Below are positions 31,673 through 47,173 of a stretch of 64,000 nt of DNA, piece by piece; position 1 is the first letter of the stretch, and every line of letters begins with the position of its first letter. Both the position numbers and the translations under genes were made by a program. This DNA comes from Rusavskia elegans. Taxonomy: Eukaryota; Ascomycota; Lecanoromycetes; Teloschistales; Teloschistaceae. Where the stretch lies: assembly GCA_011316305.1 (NCBI GenBank), contig SAUG01000151.1:57857-121856 (forward strand), in the 5' to 3' direction. Under the pieces are notes generated by a model. It was not told the DNA's origin. It searched no databases and worked only from the letters and a program-made list of their open reading frames with translations.

Positions 31673-34289
31673 ATTATACGGTGCGGAGGGTCAGAGTTAG
31701 GCGGGTATCCTATAGGATTTAGTTAAAATCGATCGATCGTACCGTATATTAATATCGTCCTATTAACTCCGTTCCGGTATAAAAGTTCTATAGAATTATC
31801 TTATAATAAACCTCTAGCTTTTAGAACTAAAATAATCGTAATAGTTTATAGTATATTTAACTATATAGTCGCTATTAGTTTTAATATTCGTCTAAAACCT
31901 GCTTCCTGCCGTTTTCTACTACTACCGCTAGTATAATTACTGTTTAAGATAAAGGAAGATTTAATTATCTAATTAATCGCCGGGAAGATTTAATCGACTA
32001 ATTAATTTAATAGTTATCTATATAGTTATCCGTATATATACGCGTTAAAAAGATTTAACCCTAATAATTAATTAGCTAAAGGTTTTATTCTTTACTTTTC
32101 TATAAGGCGGTAGGTTCTATATAAATTTCCTATTTCTATCCTACGCTCCTTCTATTCTACCTTTACTAGCTTTTTTTTAAATTAAGCGAAGCTATTACTA
32201 GCCTACCTAACTTTTAATATAGGTTATAGATAATTCCCCGCTATTATTAAACGGGAATATAATATTATATAATAAAGACGGTAATATATAAAGTAGCAGA
32301 CCGTTTATTAATAATCTAAAACTCTAGGTACTACCTAGTTCTATTCTTTATTACTATAAAGCCTACTATAGGCCTTTCTTTTATTATAGTACTATTAACT
32401 ATCTATCTAGGCGGCTATCTCTTATTTAAATAGATAAAAAAGCCCGCTAGCTCTATAATAAATCTCTAACGAAAGTTAAAGCGTACTAGCCCCTATATAC
32501 TATAATCCGCTCTATATATCGGAAGGAACCTATTCTTCCTGATAGAATATTAGTTTCCTGCTTTTACCGTCTAATCTAGATATTAAATATTAGTATAATA
32601 GATTTTCCTATTTTCTATTTATTACTTCGTGCTCGTAATTAAAATCTAAACTTACTTATTTCCTAGTAATATTAGTAACGGTCCTTTCCCGTTATATAAT
32701 AATAGCCGACTTTTTACGTCGCGTAAATTAGATACCTATTCCTTCTTTCTTTCTATCGGAACCGTCTTACGATACTTTTTACCGGTTAATATCTTTTATA
32801 ATTTCGAGGTCTAGCGCTAAGTACTTCTACCGGAGCGTAATACGTCTATCTAACTATCTAAAATACTTTAAAGTAGATCTAAAAAGTACTAGATAGAAGA
32901 AAAAAAAAAGAAAATAGCTAAAGATTATAAAATAATATTTAAAATAAAAAAAGCTTTAAATTAAAAATTTTAAATAGTTCCGCCTACCGCCTTTACTCCT
33001 TCTATTCCTTTTACTAAAGCCCCGAAGGTATCTATTAGTATATACTACGGTACTAAATTAATCTTCGTAGTTTTAAAACTATATTGTATCCCGTTTAAAT
33101 TCTATATCGATCCTAGAATATAATTCTAGGGCTATATATAATTATTTCTTCGAAGCTAATAACTTAATTAGAACCTTTTTCTAGTAATAGATTAATCCGG
33201 CGTAAAAAACTATAGGGGCTAATTCTACCTACGGTAGAACTATAATCTAAATCTTTAATTTCGCTATCTATTTTTATTTTTCCTTCTACTATTATTTTAT
33301 TCTATAGAATCGAAGATCGCTTCCTTTATAATAATATACTTTACTAGGTTAATATTCTATACCGACTACCGAGCGATAAATATTTTTTACTTTACTTTCC
33401 CGGTAATATATTAATTTTTACCTTTCTTATTAGAGTTTCCTATTCGATAAATATAGCCCGATATAGGGAAGGATATTTATATAAAGGATTATAAACTACG
33501 TTTCCGGTATAAGTTAAAAATTCTACTTCTATAAACGGTATTTAAGTTCTATCTATTTCCGGTAGCGATTTAGGTACTAAATAGATCTTTTATATACCTT
33601 TAGATAATAGACCTGGACTTCTACTATAGCTATCTAATATCTTACCGCTGTAATAACTACTACCGTAATAACTACGGTTAGTACCGTCTATATTACTATC
33701 GTAATAACTACGGCCTATAGAATTTAAATAGGCTAATAAAATCTTTATAACGGCTTCTCGATATTTATATAATTACGGTAAACCTTCTTTCTACCTTTAT
33801 CTATCGTTAGATCGCTAATAGATATTCTAGCTAGCTACTATCTCGACCTTTTATCTAACGCTCGGAGCTTCGGCGAATTTACTATATATTAGAGATTATT
33901 TAGTCTCTAGAAAACTTCGTCTATTCTATTTTTCCCGCCTTTATATTATTTAATAATATTATAGTATAATAATTCTATTTACCCGGATTTCTATAATATT
34001 AATTAGCGCGCTTTCCTCGCTAGAAAGTCTATTTTATCTTCCTTTAATATTAGCTATAGTAAAAAGGCTTTATTCGAATAATTTATAATAGAAGAATAAG
34101 ACGACTTTTAGATCTATACTACTACTAATATCGATAATATTATCTTCGCTCCTATAATTCTAGCGGTCTATTTCTATCTATTTTACTAGTACTTCTATCC
34201 GCCTTTCCGTTAATATATTATATAGAACCCGCGCTTTAAAATTTATAGCGCTTTAAAATTTATAGCGCTTTAAAATTTATAGCTACAGT
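31673..34289 (+). repeat. Repeat unit 2: copy of only the first 2.6 kb of the element
   Basis: This unit matches 34290 to about 36880 of unit 3 throughout and stops at GCTACAGTATT, the point equivalent to GCTATAGTATT (36869-36879) in unit 3. There the next unit starts at once. It could be a solo long terminal repeat (2.6 kb) or a truncated copy. Its end carries a 17-bp triplication. Confidence 0.7.
34232..34282 (+). repeat. Three perfect 17-bp tandem copies at the end of unit 2
   Basis: CGCTTTAAAATTTATAG is repeated three times without mismatch (34232, 34249, 34266). The matching place in units 3 and 4 has a single diverged copy. Being identical inside a heavily mutated region, the triplication arose after, or escaped, most RIP. 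Confidence 0.8.
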
Positions 34290-37200
34290 ATTGTACGGTA
34301 CGGAAGGTCAGAGTTAAACAGGTATTCTATAGAATTTAGTTAAAATCGGTCGGTTATACCGTATATTAATATCGTCCTATTAATACCGTTCCGGTACGAA
34401 AGTTCTATAGAATTATTTTATAATAAACTTCTAGTTTTTAGAACTAAAATAATTATAATAGTTCGTAGTATATCTAACTATATAGTCGCTATTAGTTTTA
34501 ATATTTATCTAAAATCTACTTTCTACCGCTTCCTACTACTACCGCTAGTATAATTATTATTTAAAGCGAAAGAAGATTTAATTATTTAATTAATTACCGG
34601 GAAGATTTAATTATCTAATTAATCTAATAATAATCTATATAGTTATCTATATATATACGTATTAAAAAGATTTAAAGATAGTAATTAATTAGCTAAAGAT
34701 TTTACCCTTTACTTTTCTATAAAACAGTAGGTTCTACGCGAATTTCCTATTTCTATCTTTATTCTTTCTATTCTACTTTTACTAGCTCCTTTTTAAATTT
34801 AGCGAAACTATTATTAGTTTACCTAACTTTTAATATAGGTTATAGATAACTTCCTACTACTATTAAACGGAAATATAATATTATATAATAAAAATAGTAG
34901 TATATAAAGTAGTAGGCCGTTCGTTAATAATCTAAAATTTTAGATACTATTTAATTCTATTCTTTATTACTATAAAGTCTACTATAGGCTTTTTTTCTAT
35001 TATAGTACTATTAATAATCTATCTAGGTAGCTATCTTTTATTTAAATAGATAAAAAAGCCCGCTAGCTCTATAATAAATTTTTAATAAAAGTTAAAGTAT
35101 ACTAGTCTATAATCCGTTTTATATACCGGAAGGGACCTATTATTCCCGATAGAATACTAGTTTCCTACTTTTACTGTCTAATCTAGATATTAAATATTAG
35201 AATAATAGATTTTCTTACTTCCTATTTATTACTTTATATTTATAATTAAAATCTAATTTATATATTTCCTAGTAATATTAGTAACGGTCCTTTCCTATTA
35301 TATAATAATTACTAACTTTTTATATTCTTATATCGTATAAGTTAGATATCTATTTTTCTTTTCTTTCTATCGGAACCGCCTAATAATACTTTTTACCGGT
35401 TAACCTCTTTTATAATTTTAAAGTCTAGCGCTAAATACTTCTACCGGAATATAATATATCTATCTAACTATCTAAAATATTTTAAAGTAGGCCTAAAAAG
35501 TACTAGATAGAGAAAAAAAAAAAGGAAACGGCTAAAAATTATAAAGTAATATTTAAAATAAAGAAAATTTTAAATTAAGAATTTTAGATAGTTCCGGCTA
35601 CTATCTTCGCTCCTTCTATTTTTTCTACCGAAGTCCTAAAGATATCTATTAGTATATACTACGGTACTAAATAGATTTTCGTAGTCCTAAAACTATATTA
35701 TATTCTATTTAAACTTTATATCGACTCTAGAATATAATTCTAGAACTATATATCGAAACTAATAATTTAATTAAAACCTTTTTCTAGCGATAGATTAGTC
35801 CGGTATAGAAAGCTCTAGAAGTTTATTCTATCTATAGTAGAACTATAACCTAAACCTTCGATTTTGCTATCTATTTCTATTTTTCCTTCTATTATTATCC
35901 TATTTTATAGAGTCGAAGATTGCCTCCTTAATAATAATATACTTTACTAGGTTAATACTCTATACTAACTACCGAGTAATAAATATTTTTTATTTTATTT
36001 TACTAGTAATATATTAACTTTTATTTTTTCTATTAAAATTTCCTATTCGATAAATATAGCCCGATATAGGGGAGGACGTTTATATAAAAGGTTATAAACT
36101 ATATCTCTAGTATAAATTAAAGATCCTATTTCTATAAGCGGTATTTAAGCCCTATTTATTTCCGGTAGCGATTTAAATACTAAATAGATTCTTTATATAC
36201 CTTTAAATAATAGACCTAGACTTCTACTATAGCTATCTAATATTTTACCGCGGTAATAACTACGGCCTATAGAATTATTACTACCGTAATAACTATAGTT
36301 AATACTACCTATATTACTGCCGTAATAACTATAGTTTATAGAATTTAAATAGGCTAATAAAATCTTTATAATAGCTTTTTAATATTTATATAATTATAGT
36401 AAACCTTTTTTCTATTCCTATCTATTATTAGATCGCTAATAGATATTCTAGCTAGCTATCGCTCTAACTTTCTATCTAATATTCGGAGCTTCGGTAAATT
36501 TACTATATATTAGAAATTATTTAGTTTCTAGAAAGCTTTATCTATTCTATTTCTCCTACTTCTATACTATTTAGTAATATTACGGTATAACGATTCTATT
36601 TATCTAGATTTCTATAATATTAATTAGTACGTTTTCTTTACTAGAAAGTCTATTCTACTTTCCTTTAATATTAGCTATAGCGAGAAGGTTTTATTCGAAT
36701 AACTTATAATAAAAGAGTAAAATAACCTTTAAATCTATACTACTACTAATATCGATAATATTATTTTTACTTCTATAATTCTAGCGGTCTATTTCTATTT
36801 ATTTTACTAGTATTTCTACCCGCTTTTCTATTAATATATTATATAGAACCCGCGTTTTATAATCTATAGCTATAGTATTTATAAATTTAAATAACTATAT
36901 ATTAGCTTTAGTTCTGCCGACCGAAAGTAAAGCTTTAATACCTATATATATTTCTCTAATATAATATAAATAGAATAGAATACTATTTATATAGATTATA
37001 ATCTTTAATTAATTTAGATAGATTTAATTATTTTTCCTACTATTTAATTAACCTATTCTAAATATATATCCGCCCGCTATTTTTAAAGTTTCGAAGCCGC
37101 CTATACTAGTATATCTATTAATTAGAAGCTATTTTTCTTTAGATTATTAGCTTTTATAGATATCTACTACCCTATTCCGGCTAACTACCTCGACCTTTTA

Positions 37201-40200
37201 TAAATAGAAGTAGTTAGGCGCGCTAATACTATATAGGAGTTTAAAAGGCTTTTCTTTATTCTATCGGCCTATAATTTAAAGGCTAATATTATATATAATT
37301 CGTTATAGGAAGCCCGAAGCGCTATAAAGTAGATACTAGCTTACTAATATAATATATCTAAAGAGATTATCCCTTCTAATAAATTCTACCTCGATTTTAG
37401 CTTTAACGATTTTATTAAAATTTATAATAGAACTTTCTATTCTAGTATTACCCTGCTTTATAATATATACTGCCTTTAAATTTAGAAGGATTATTTCTAG
37501 AATCTATATAAAGGGTCTGCAGGCTTTAAGATATCGACCTACCTATTTTATTTTATTCGAAACCTCGGCTCTATATCTATAGAGCTAATTATATTTAATT
37601 TTTTCTATTATAAAAATCTTATAATTTACTATAAATCCTATAATACTATTAAAGATCTTTTAGTTATATTATTTAAAAATATCTATTCTTTTAATAGTCG
37701 CGAACTTAAAGCTTTCGCTTTTAAATAAGCTAAATAGGACGATTAGGCCGTAAATAACTCTATTTATAATAGGTAACGCGCTATAGTACGCTTCTAATAA
37801 TATACTAATAGCTTCGAAAATTATTTAAATCTACTTTTTAGCTAATCTTTTTTCTATAATCGCTAGATTTAAATCTTTTTATATATTAAAGGCCGTCTTA
37901 ATAAATACCTTAAATAGATATATAAGAAGGATATCTACTATAAGGTACGGGATAAATACCGGGTTAGTTTTATTTTTTTCCGAATATTAGATTTAAGCTA
38001 ATAGCTAGATATAGTTTCTATTTAACTATTATATCTTTTATCGGATATATTATAGAATCCTTTATCTAGGCCGGGTTTAATATAGTTCTAGGACTATATT
38101 TCTAATCCTTTTATAAAGTTCTATCGATTATATATTTTTATTTCTACCCGGGATATTATCGCCTTTATTTCGACCTTTTTAAATATTTAATTTCTTTTTT
38201 TCGAAATATTAGTAGTATAATCTATACCGATAGTCGGTCTATCCCTAGTTTTATAGGAAAAGTAAAGAATTAATAGGAATATATTTTATATTACTATTAA
38301 TACTATACGTTTTACTATAGAAGGAACTAAACCGGTATAATATCTTTTTTTTATAAAAAAAGAATAGTAGATAAAATAGGTATACGTAGTTACTACTTTA
38401 GAAAAAAATAATATAGAAATAGACGCCGACTCTATTTATATAACCAGATTTAGCTTATAATATTAAATAATAATAGACCGATATAGTATTATTTTTTTTC
38501 TTCTAGATATAATCTTTTAGTAGAGTATTTCTTTTTTTAACGCTCGAATTATTTACTAATTAGGTATTAGAAACGGGCTTTAATAGAAGTTTAAGGGTAT
38601 ATATAATATCGCTAGAATCTATATAAAATAAAATCGGTTTTTTATTTTTTTTTAAGCCCGCTTTCGTTTCTAGATAGATAAAGTTTAGGTAGTATCTTCT
38701 TTTAACTATACTACTTTATTTTAGTATTATTACTATAAATTTATTTAACTCGCTATATATTTTATATTCGTCGACTATAATAAATATATTATCTATAAAC
38801 TAATTAACCGGATAATAGATAATATAGTTAATACTAAATAGTAGGCCGAGGAGGTTATAAAAATATTTAAACTATAAATTCTAAAATAGTAGCTCTATAT
38901 ATTTTAGTTTAATAAGAAATAAAACCGCTAGTATAGAACTTTTATAGTCTAGGTTCGGAAAAAGACTTAAATACTATATTTAGAGCGTTTAACTAAACGG
39001 GAATAATTAGGCTTTAAGCTATTAACTTTCTCTACTATATAATAATTTCTAGGAAGTAGATTTCCTTATATTATTCTCGCTCGCTAGTTTTCTAAATTTA
39101 ATAATTCCTATTTTAGCTAGTATTTTAAATCCGGTTTATAGAAAGATCGGCTATAGGCCCTTTTTATATAAAATAACTATAAAGATTGCTATAAATAGAA
39201 GTAGGAATATACGTTTTTCCGGGTTTTAATCCGTAAACTCTATAGATACCTTATTAATATAGGAAATACCGAATATAGCTTAACTTTTTTATAAAAGATA
39301 CTTTATATTATTTCTACTATTCTATATACTATCCTTTAGTTTAACTATAATAATCTGGCTATAATAATCTCCGCGAAATAAATATATAGTATAGGGAAAG
39401 CCTAAAAGATCTAAAGCTTTTTTAAAATAGTTCGGACCGGATAATATTTAGCTAGGATTCTAGTTAACTAGGCCGATAATATAGAATATACGTAACGCGG
39501 TAATAGAAGGAACTAGAAAAAATTTAGTAATATTATTAGGACCGGTAGTCTTAAAACTATTTTATAGAATATTCTAGGGCGGGTTTTTTTATTTAAGCCG
39601 TATCTATTTAATAATTATAGTACCTTCGGTATACTAGATCTAATATTTTCCGATTATTTCTATATTTTCTATTAAAAGCTAGATTAGCTGGCCGTTATAG
39701 TAGAAGCCTAAGAGGCAAGTTTTAATAATAATAATCTAGCCGATAATTCCGACCTTCTCGACTATAATAGAAGTAAAAATTAGACCTAGTTTAGTTATAA
39801 TAGATTACTAGATTATAGTCTATAGTAAGTAACTAGTGCCGATATTAATAATATAATTTTAGGACTATACCTATTAATAATATAATCCTAGAACTATATC
39901 CTTTAGACCTAGCGGTTTACTAAATACTCCGATATAAAAAGATCTAACTAGATTAAAAGAAAATAACCTTCGCTAGTAGAAAAGAATATTAAGATAAATT
40001 ATTTATAAATATATCTATAAAGTATCTTTATATTATTCTATTATTTATTTATTTAACTAATAACTACGGACCTTATAGACTCGGAAACCGATACTTTTTA
40101 CTAGATATATCTAGACTATAGTTTATTCCGGACGAGTTTTTTTTTTAATTCTATAAAGACTGGACGTAATCCTAGAATAATAAAAGCCTTAATACTATAA

Positions 40201-40999
40201 AGGCTAGATATAATTCTAGGATAATAAAAGAGCGCTAGTTCTAATATATTTACTATATATTATATATTAATATATTCTTCTAGTAAAGTAATTTACTTTT
40301 ATTTTATTCTATTATCTATTTTTACTTTAGAAATAAAACCTATTAAATATCTACGCGTTATTTATATCTATTAGCCTATTACTTGGCTATTATTAATATA
40401 TAAATACTCTTTATTTTCTATTTTATTTTTTTTCTTTTTATATATTATATTTAGTACTACCTGTTTATATATTTCTATTTCTTTTTCGATTATAACCTTA
40501 TTAGTATATTCTTCTATTTTTTAATATAGCTCTAGGGTTATAATCTATTCTATAATATTAGATATAAACTATATTTTATAGCTTCTAAATATTCGAATTA
40601 CTATATTTAATACTAATTTTACTATAATTTTCGGTTAATTTACTTTAGTTTAGTTATAGCGAATTATTATTCTAGGATTATATCTAGCTTTTATTACTTA
40701 TTATTCTAGGATTATATCTAGCCCTAATTATATTAATTTATTCCGATAGTCTATATCTCCGACCCCTAAAACTATATAGTCCTTTTTTTTTCTCTAGGTA
40801 TAGTTACCCTATAGTTTTTAAAATATCCTTTTCGAAGTATCTAGTTTATATTAAAACGTAGTTCTAGGTCTATATAGTACTACTAAAGGAAAAGAAAAAA
40901 ATATAGACTATATAAACTAGGCTATTAATACCTATTAGATCTAGGAAAACTACTACTCTAAATCTATTAATAGATATAAACCTAGCTTTAGCCGGACTA

Positions 41000-43900
41000 C
41001 TATTATCTAAGGATCTACTATAATTTTTTAATAGTATTCGGATTATCTTTTCTAAAAAAAGCGGACTAGATTTTATAGGTAGTAATATCTTATTATATAG
41101 ATATCTCGGCCTCGTTAATACTAGCGAATTAAAGGAGTTTTATAGCTATCTAAGCGTACTACTAGATAGACTTACTACTATTATTAAAGAAGGATACTAG
41201 AAAAAATAAATAGAGAAGAAGCTAGTAAAAATATAGATTAAAGTTAGTAAACTATTTAGCTATATTTTCTAGTAAAACGAGATTAATATTAATAGTTTTA
41301 ATCCTATTTCCTATACGTAGCTATTACCTATTAAAAGGAGTATTTTTTATACGATCTATCGACCTTTTTTATATTAGATTAAGATATTATATAATATTCT
41401 AATAAATAGCCGAAGTTTAGATATTTTAATATATACTTCCGAAGGCGATCCGGTTTACTAGAATAAAAAGTACTTTTACTAGATTTACGCCTCCGAGGAT
41501 TAGTATCGAGTCTATTACCTAGTTAAGAACTAGTTTAAAAAGTTAACTAAAAAGGCGGTACGTTTAGGAAGTTATATAGATACTTCTAAACTTTAGACTA
41601 ATAAAGCTATATTAGTACGCTATTATACTATTCCGGATACTAATCTCTATATATCCGATTCTAAACTAGAAAAATCCCCGGTACTAATCTTTTTTAAACC
41701 CGTAGAATTCGATTAGATCGAAGATCCAGACTAGATATACGAAATTAAAAAAAAGCTAGAAACTAACTATATATTACCGGATATCAATTATAAAGTAGTA
41801 GAAAAAAAATTACTAGCCTAATTCGAAAAAAAAATTAATAAACTAGTTTCGGTTTATATTATATATAAATTAAATAATAGCCGGTAGAATTTCTATCTAT
41901 TCCTATTATATACCGAATAAATAGCTATAATTAAAAGTTTATATAACTTTAAATATATACTAATCTAGTTCCTTTTTAATATAATAGTCGAACAGATAGT
42001 TATAATAATTTAAAAAAAGGAAACTAGGGCGAAGGCTATCTAAAAAGGCTAGTAAAAATTAGCGGAGTGAATATTTACCTATAAAATAGCCTATTTAGCC
42101 GATATTATAGTAGAAACCGATACGGCAGTAGACGACTAATAAGCCTAATAAATAGTCGAAAATATCTAAAAGTATATTAATACTATTAATACTATCCTTC
42201 CCTTATATAAAAAATTCTATAAAGCTTTATAATTAGATCCTGAACTATTCTATACTCTAGATATCTATCCGGCTAATTATTCCTATTTTAATAAATATTC
42301 TAGAACTATATAGTATTTTAAACCGTATTAGATATAATTTCTATATTAGATATTAATTATAGAGCCTATATTTAAAGGTCTGTTATTAGCCGATAAAATA
42401 GGTTTAGGAAAAACCGTTTAAATACTCTATTTAGTAGTATAGTATATTATCGAATATAATAATAAGCCGCTAAACTTTCTATTATTCTATTTTTACTAAT
42501 ATAGCTTTAGCCGATATAAAAATAGTAATAGCGGACCTAGATTTTATAAAATCTAAACCCGCCCTTTTATTTAAAACTAAGGAACTAATATTAATATTAA
42601 CCTAGAACTATATTAATACCTCTTTATTTATTATAGAGGCGCTGCTATTAATATTAATCCAGGACTACGTCTAATTTATAAAATTTAAAAATTAAAAACT
42701 AACCAAGTTATATATAAATAAGTTAATTTTTATAACTCTTTTTTATAATCCGGTTAATACGGATTTAGATATTTTAGATTTAAACTCGGTATTTAATTCC
42801 TTTTTCGGCTATTAAGGATTACTTATACTACGGTATAAGGATATACTATAATATAAAAAATTACTTTACTATATTTCTACCGTAGATCTAAATAAAAAGA
42901 CTTTAATACTTATAGAAATATATAATAAATATAAATATAAGCCTAATTTAATTATTGCTTCTTTATTTAGATTTATTATATAGAAATAGGTAAAAACTAA
43001 CTTTCCCGCTTTAAAAATTAGATTTTAATAAAGGAATAAAATATCGGTTAAATCTAAAAATTATTCTAATATCTTTAAAACTACTAACCTAGCTTTTATA
43101 GAATTTCTAAACGATATTCCCGATATTCTATAAATATTTCTTATAATAGTAGTTATAATATATACTATTTTATATCTAAGATCTATCTATCTAGAAGGTC
43201 CTATAAAGCGGCGCTAAACTAAATAAGCTAAGAAAGTTAAATAAACTAAAAATACTAAAATAGATATCGCTAAAAATACTAATAAAAAAGTTATTTAAAA
43301 TACTAATAAAAATATTAATATAGATAATTATTAAATAAATATTAAAAGGGATATCGAAAAAGAAGGTACTATTTTTACTAATAAAGAAGTTACCTAGAAT
43401 ACTAATAAGAATATTAATAAAAATAACTATAAAATAGATATTAAAAGGGATATTAAAAAAGAAAATACTATTTTTATTAAAAAAGAAGTCGCTAATAACG
43501 CTAAATAAGTTATTAATAAGAATAACTATAGAGTAGATAGTAAAGAGAAAATAGAAGATATTAGTATATATCGACGAAGCTAGATTTCTAGAATATTTAG
43601 CCGAGTTATCTATAATAAAGTATAAAAAATTAAAAATCTAATAACCCGGTCTAACCGAGTTTTATAGTTATTATAGCCTTATTTAATAATAATATTAATA
43701 GGTACCCCGATACTAAATATAGCGGAAAATCTAAATAGCTTTTTATAGACTATATAGAATCCTATTTAGAAGTCGGACGATATACTATATTATAGTATTA
43801 ATAAATATTCCGAAATTTAAAAGAAAATAGAATTATACTAGTAGAAAGGTAAATAGTCCTAGAACTATATTAAACGCTTTTACTAGCTTTTAAATCTAGT

Positions 43901-45300
43901 CGCTTTCGCCCGATTTACTCGGATAAAAGATTTCTAGAACTAAATAGAAGTCGATATTATATATAGTATTATTTTTCCTATTCTAATACTACTAAATCTA
44001 TAATACTATAAAAATAGTATTATTAAAGTTAATAGGAAGAATATTAGAATTAGCGAGTCTATATTTAATAGTAAGTAGTTAACTATTAAATTAGGTTTTA
44101 TATAAAATAATAGTAATTAATAGGTCTTTATTTATTAAAAGGTAAGTCCCCGCGCCGTTTTATTTCCTTTAATTTTATTCTAATTAGTATTTTATATATA
44201 GCTTTCTACCGGTTTTACTAGTAGCTTCGGTAACCGGTTAAAAAACGAAACCGGCTAATATAATTATAGGATTTATAAATATTTTTATTATTTAGCTTTA
44301 AATCCCGTATTTAAAACCCTTTATTTATAGGTCGGGTAGTCTAAACTTGCCGTTTCCGCCTTTAATAAAACCTACTATAAATATAATAATTATAAGGTAA
44401 GTTTCTATTTATAATATACCCGACTATATTTATTATTTCCGAATTATTACTATTATAGAGATTTAGTAAAATATATATATATATACGCCCCGAAGCTCCG
44501 TATACTAGCTAGTTTTACTTATTAAATCTGTAATATTAATCGATATAAATTTCTAATATTCTATAACTAGCCGACTATTTAATAGAATATAGAAATATTA
44601 CTATATATATTCGGTATTAAAGTTCTTTCGATATAATCTATCTATAGTATAATAGTAAAAGATAAGTATATAGAAGCTTTTATTAAAAAAAATAATATCG
44701 AAAAGATTTAAACTATATATATATTAACTAGAATCGCGGCGACTACTATAAATCTATAAGAGAATAGCTATTCCGATATACTTTTCCTAGATATCTTTAA
44801 TAATATTTAGACTTTAATTTAAGCCGGCGCTCGCGTTATAAAAATAGACTAAAAATTTTTCTATAATTTCTATATTCTTATAGTAGATAGTATCTACGAC
44901 TAGGCTACCTAAACGAATTAGGCTTTAAAAATATACCCGATTATTACTAGATAGGTAGAGATTATATATCCGACCTATAAAAAATATATAAATTTCCGGG
45001 AATTATATTCTAGATTCGAAGAAGAATATAATACTATTATTATTCTAAAGATTATAGTAATTATAGCTACGAAACTCTATACTAATCTTTTTAGCAAGTA
45101 TTTTTCCCGCGAAAATTAGAATAACCTAGAAAATTATACTATAAAAAATATCTTCTCTATTAAAAAAGAGTTTTATAAATATTATAATATTCTTCTATTC
45201 GATTCTTATTTTAAATATATTAGAAAACCTTTTAAAAAATATAGTAAATTTTTAAAATATTTTTTCTAAACTTTAACTATAGATAGTCCCCTTCTATCTA
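41000..45300 (+). pseudogene. SNF2-family helicase relic, copy 1
   Basis: Motif I: GLLLADKIGLGKTV at 42377-42418, followed by a stop where Gln is expected; the family reads ADEMGLGKT. Motif II: YIDEARFLEYLAEL at about 43567-43608, in another frame, so an intron or frameshift lies between. Motif V/VI region: DILFLDIFNNI, then QT.IQAGARVIKID at about 44775-44850, where the family has QA..R..RIGQ (Q written where the sequence now has TAA or TAG). The order and spacing fit a SNF2 ATPase, a chromatin-remodelling or DNA-translocating helicase. Dozens of nonsense codons, nearly all TAA or TAG at expected Gln or Trp positions, make it dead. The exact ends are not determinable; bounds are approximate. 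Confidence 0.6.
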
Positions 45301-45309
45301 ATTTTATTA

Positions 45310-45880
45310 AAAATCTATAGTTTCTATAGCGTAGTAAAAGTTACTCTTTTATTTTTTACTTTTTTAATACTAAAAAATAAAGATTAAATAAATTAAAAAT
45401 AAATTCTAGTAAATATAGTTTTATATAGTCTTAGAACTATATCGATACTAATTTTTTTTCTAGAAAATAAATTATTAGATAGTATAGCTTCGGATTCTAT
45501 ATAGCCGGGAAAGCTTAATTTAAATTATTTTTCTACTCTTTACTTTCTTAATACTAAAAGATAAAAATTAAGCGAGTTAATACTAAATTTAGATAAATAT
45601 AGTTTTTATATAGTTCTAGAACTATATTAATACTAATCTTTTTTTTAGATAATAAATTATCCTATATTATAGCTACGGATTCCGCGTAGTTTCTATAGTA
45701 TAGTAAAAGTCGTTTCTTTACTCTTTATAAGCCCGATACTAAGAAATAAAAATTAAGTAAATTAATTAAAAATTTTAGTAAATATAGTTTTATATAGTCT
45801 TAGGACTACGTCGATACTAATCTTTTTTCTAAAGTCTAAAATATCTAATAGTATAGTTCCGGATTTTATAAAAATAGTAG
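45310..45880 (+). repeat. Three ~185-bp tandem repeats after the helicase, each with a 16-bp palindrome
   Basis: Repeat units contain ATAGTCTTAGAACTAT (45425), ATAGTTCTAGAACTAT (45610) and ATAGTCTTAGGACTAC (45794), each followed by AT(T/C)(A/G)ATACTAAT and a T-rich run. Spacing is 185 and 184 bp. The same triplet occurs 14,907 bp downstream in unit 4. Confidence 0.7.
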
Positions 45881-47173
45881 TTTTTATTTTTTTAAATTTT
45901 AAATCTAAAAAATATTTATAATCTCTTTAGCTTTTAAATACTTTAAAGGACCTTTAGTTTTAATTAGCTCTAGTCCGCTTTTAATTTTAACCGGCTTTAG
46001 CCCTAATTTCTAGGATAGTAAGACTAAAAAAAATATATAATAGAAAGTCTAGGCGGTTTATTTTTAAAATAGATCTATAGAATAAAGTAGTCCTAGAATT
46101 ATATAAAGCTTTTCTATCGATATTAATATCCTAAAGTTCCGAATAATATAATATTTTCTCTTTTTCTATCTATTTAATAGCTTTAGAAGTAAGTATTTAA
46201 AATCGTATATTTTAGCTTTTAATTAGTTATTCTAATACTTACTATAATTAGTATATCTAATACTACTATACTACTAGTTATTATATATATACTATACTAG
46301 TTATCTTCCGCCTGCCCTATATTATTATCTTTATTTCTTTTAGTAAATATTTCGTATTTATTTACTTTACGCCGGTACCTTTATATTAATTCTAACTATT
46401 AATAAATATATAGTCGATATAGATTATATAATATTTAATTAGTAAATAGCGAGTTATTATCCGAAGTTTAGCCGGTAATAGCGCCTACTATTCTTTTTTT
46501 ACTATTAGTTTTACTTTTTCTAAATATATTACTACTATTAATTTCTTATCTATTCTAATAATCTTATTTATAATACTAGTAAGTAATATAGAGCGGCTAT
46601 ATAAACTAACTATATTAAAATAGGTAAAAGCGGTATATCGGAAAGCCGGTATAATTCTATATATTTCTATAGCGGAGTAATATTATATTAATAGGGCTAT
46701 CGAATTAGAAAAATAGGCTAATAAAATCTATACCGCCGAAAAATAGAAAAAATAAAATTATAAGAAAAAATAAATTAAAAAATAATAAAAAAAAGAAAAC
46801 CGCTAATATATAGGACTACCGGTTATAATAGTTCCTAAACTAGCGGCTAGTTAACCTAGTTTAAACTAATAATATAAAAGGAATATATAAAATAAAAAAA
46901 GTAAAATAGTAAATAAGCCGAATATTTTTCTATTAAAAAATATAACCGGCAGTCGTAGTACTATCGTCGACTTTTTTAATAATAAAACAGATATAGATAA
47001 TAGTAATAGGATTAAACTTATTTTAATAAGTATAGGCAAGTCTATAGAACTACTAGTTTAATATAGAGACTTTTAAAAAGTAAATCTATTAAACGAGTTT
47101 CCGGTAGAAGGTTTTTCCGGACTACTATTATTATTATTCGACTTTTTATTATTATTTTAAAAGCTATTTAAAT

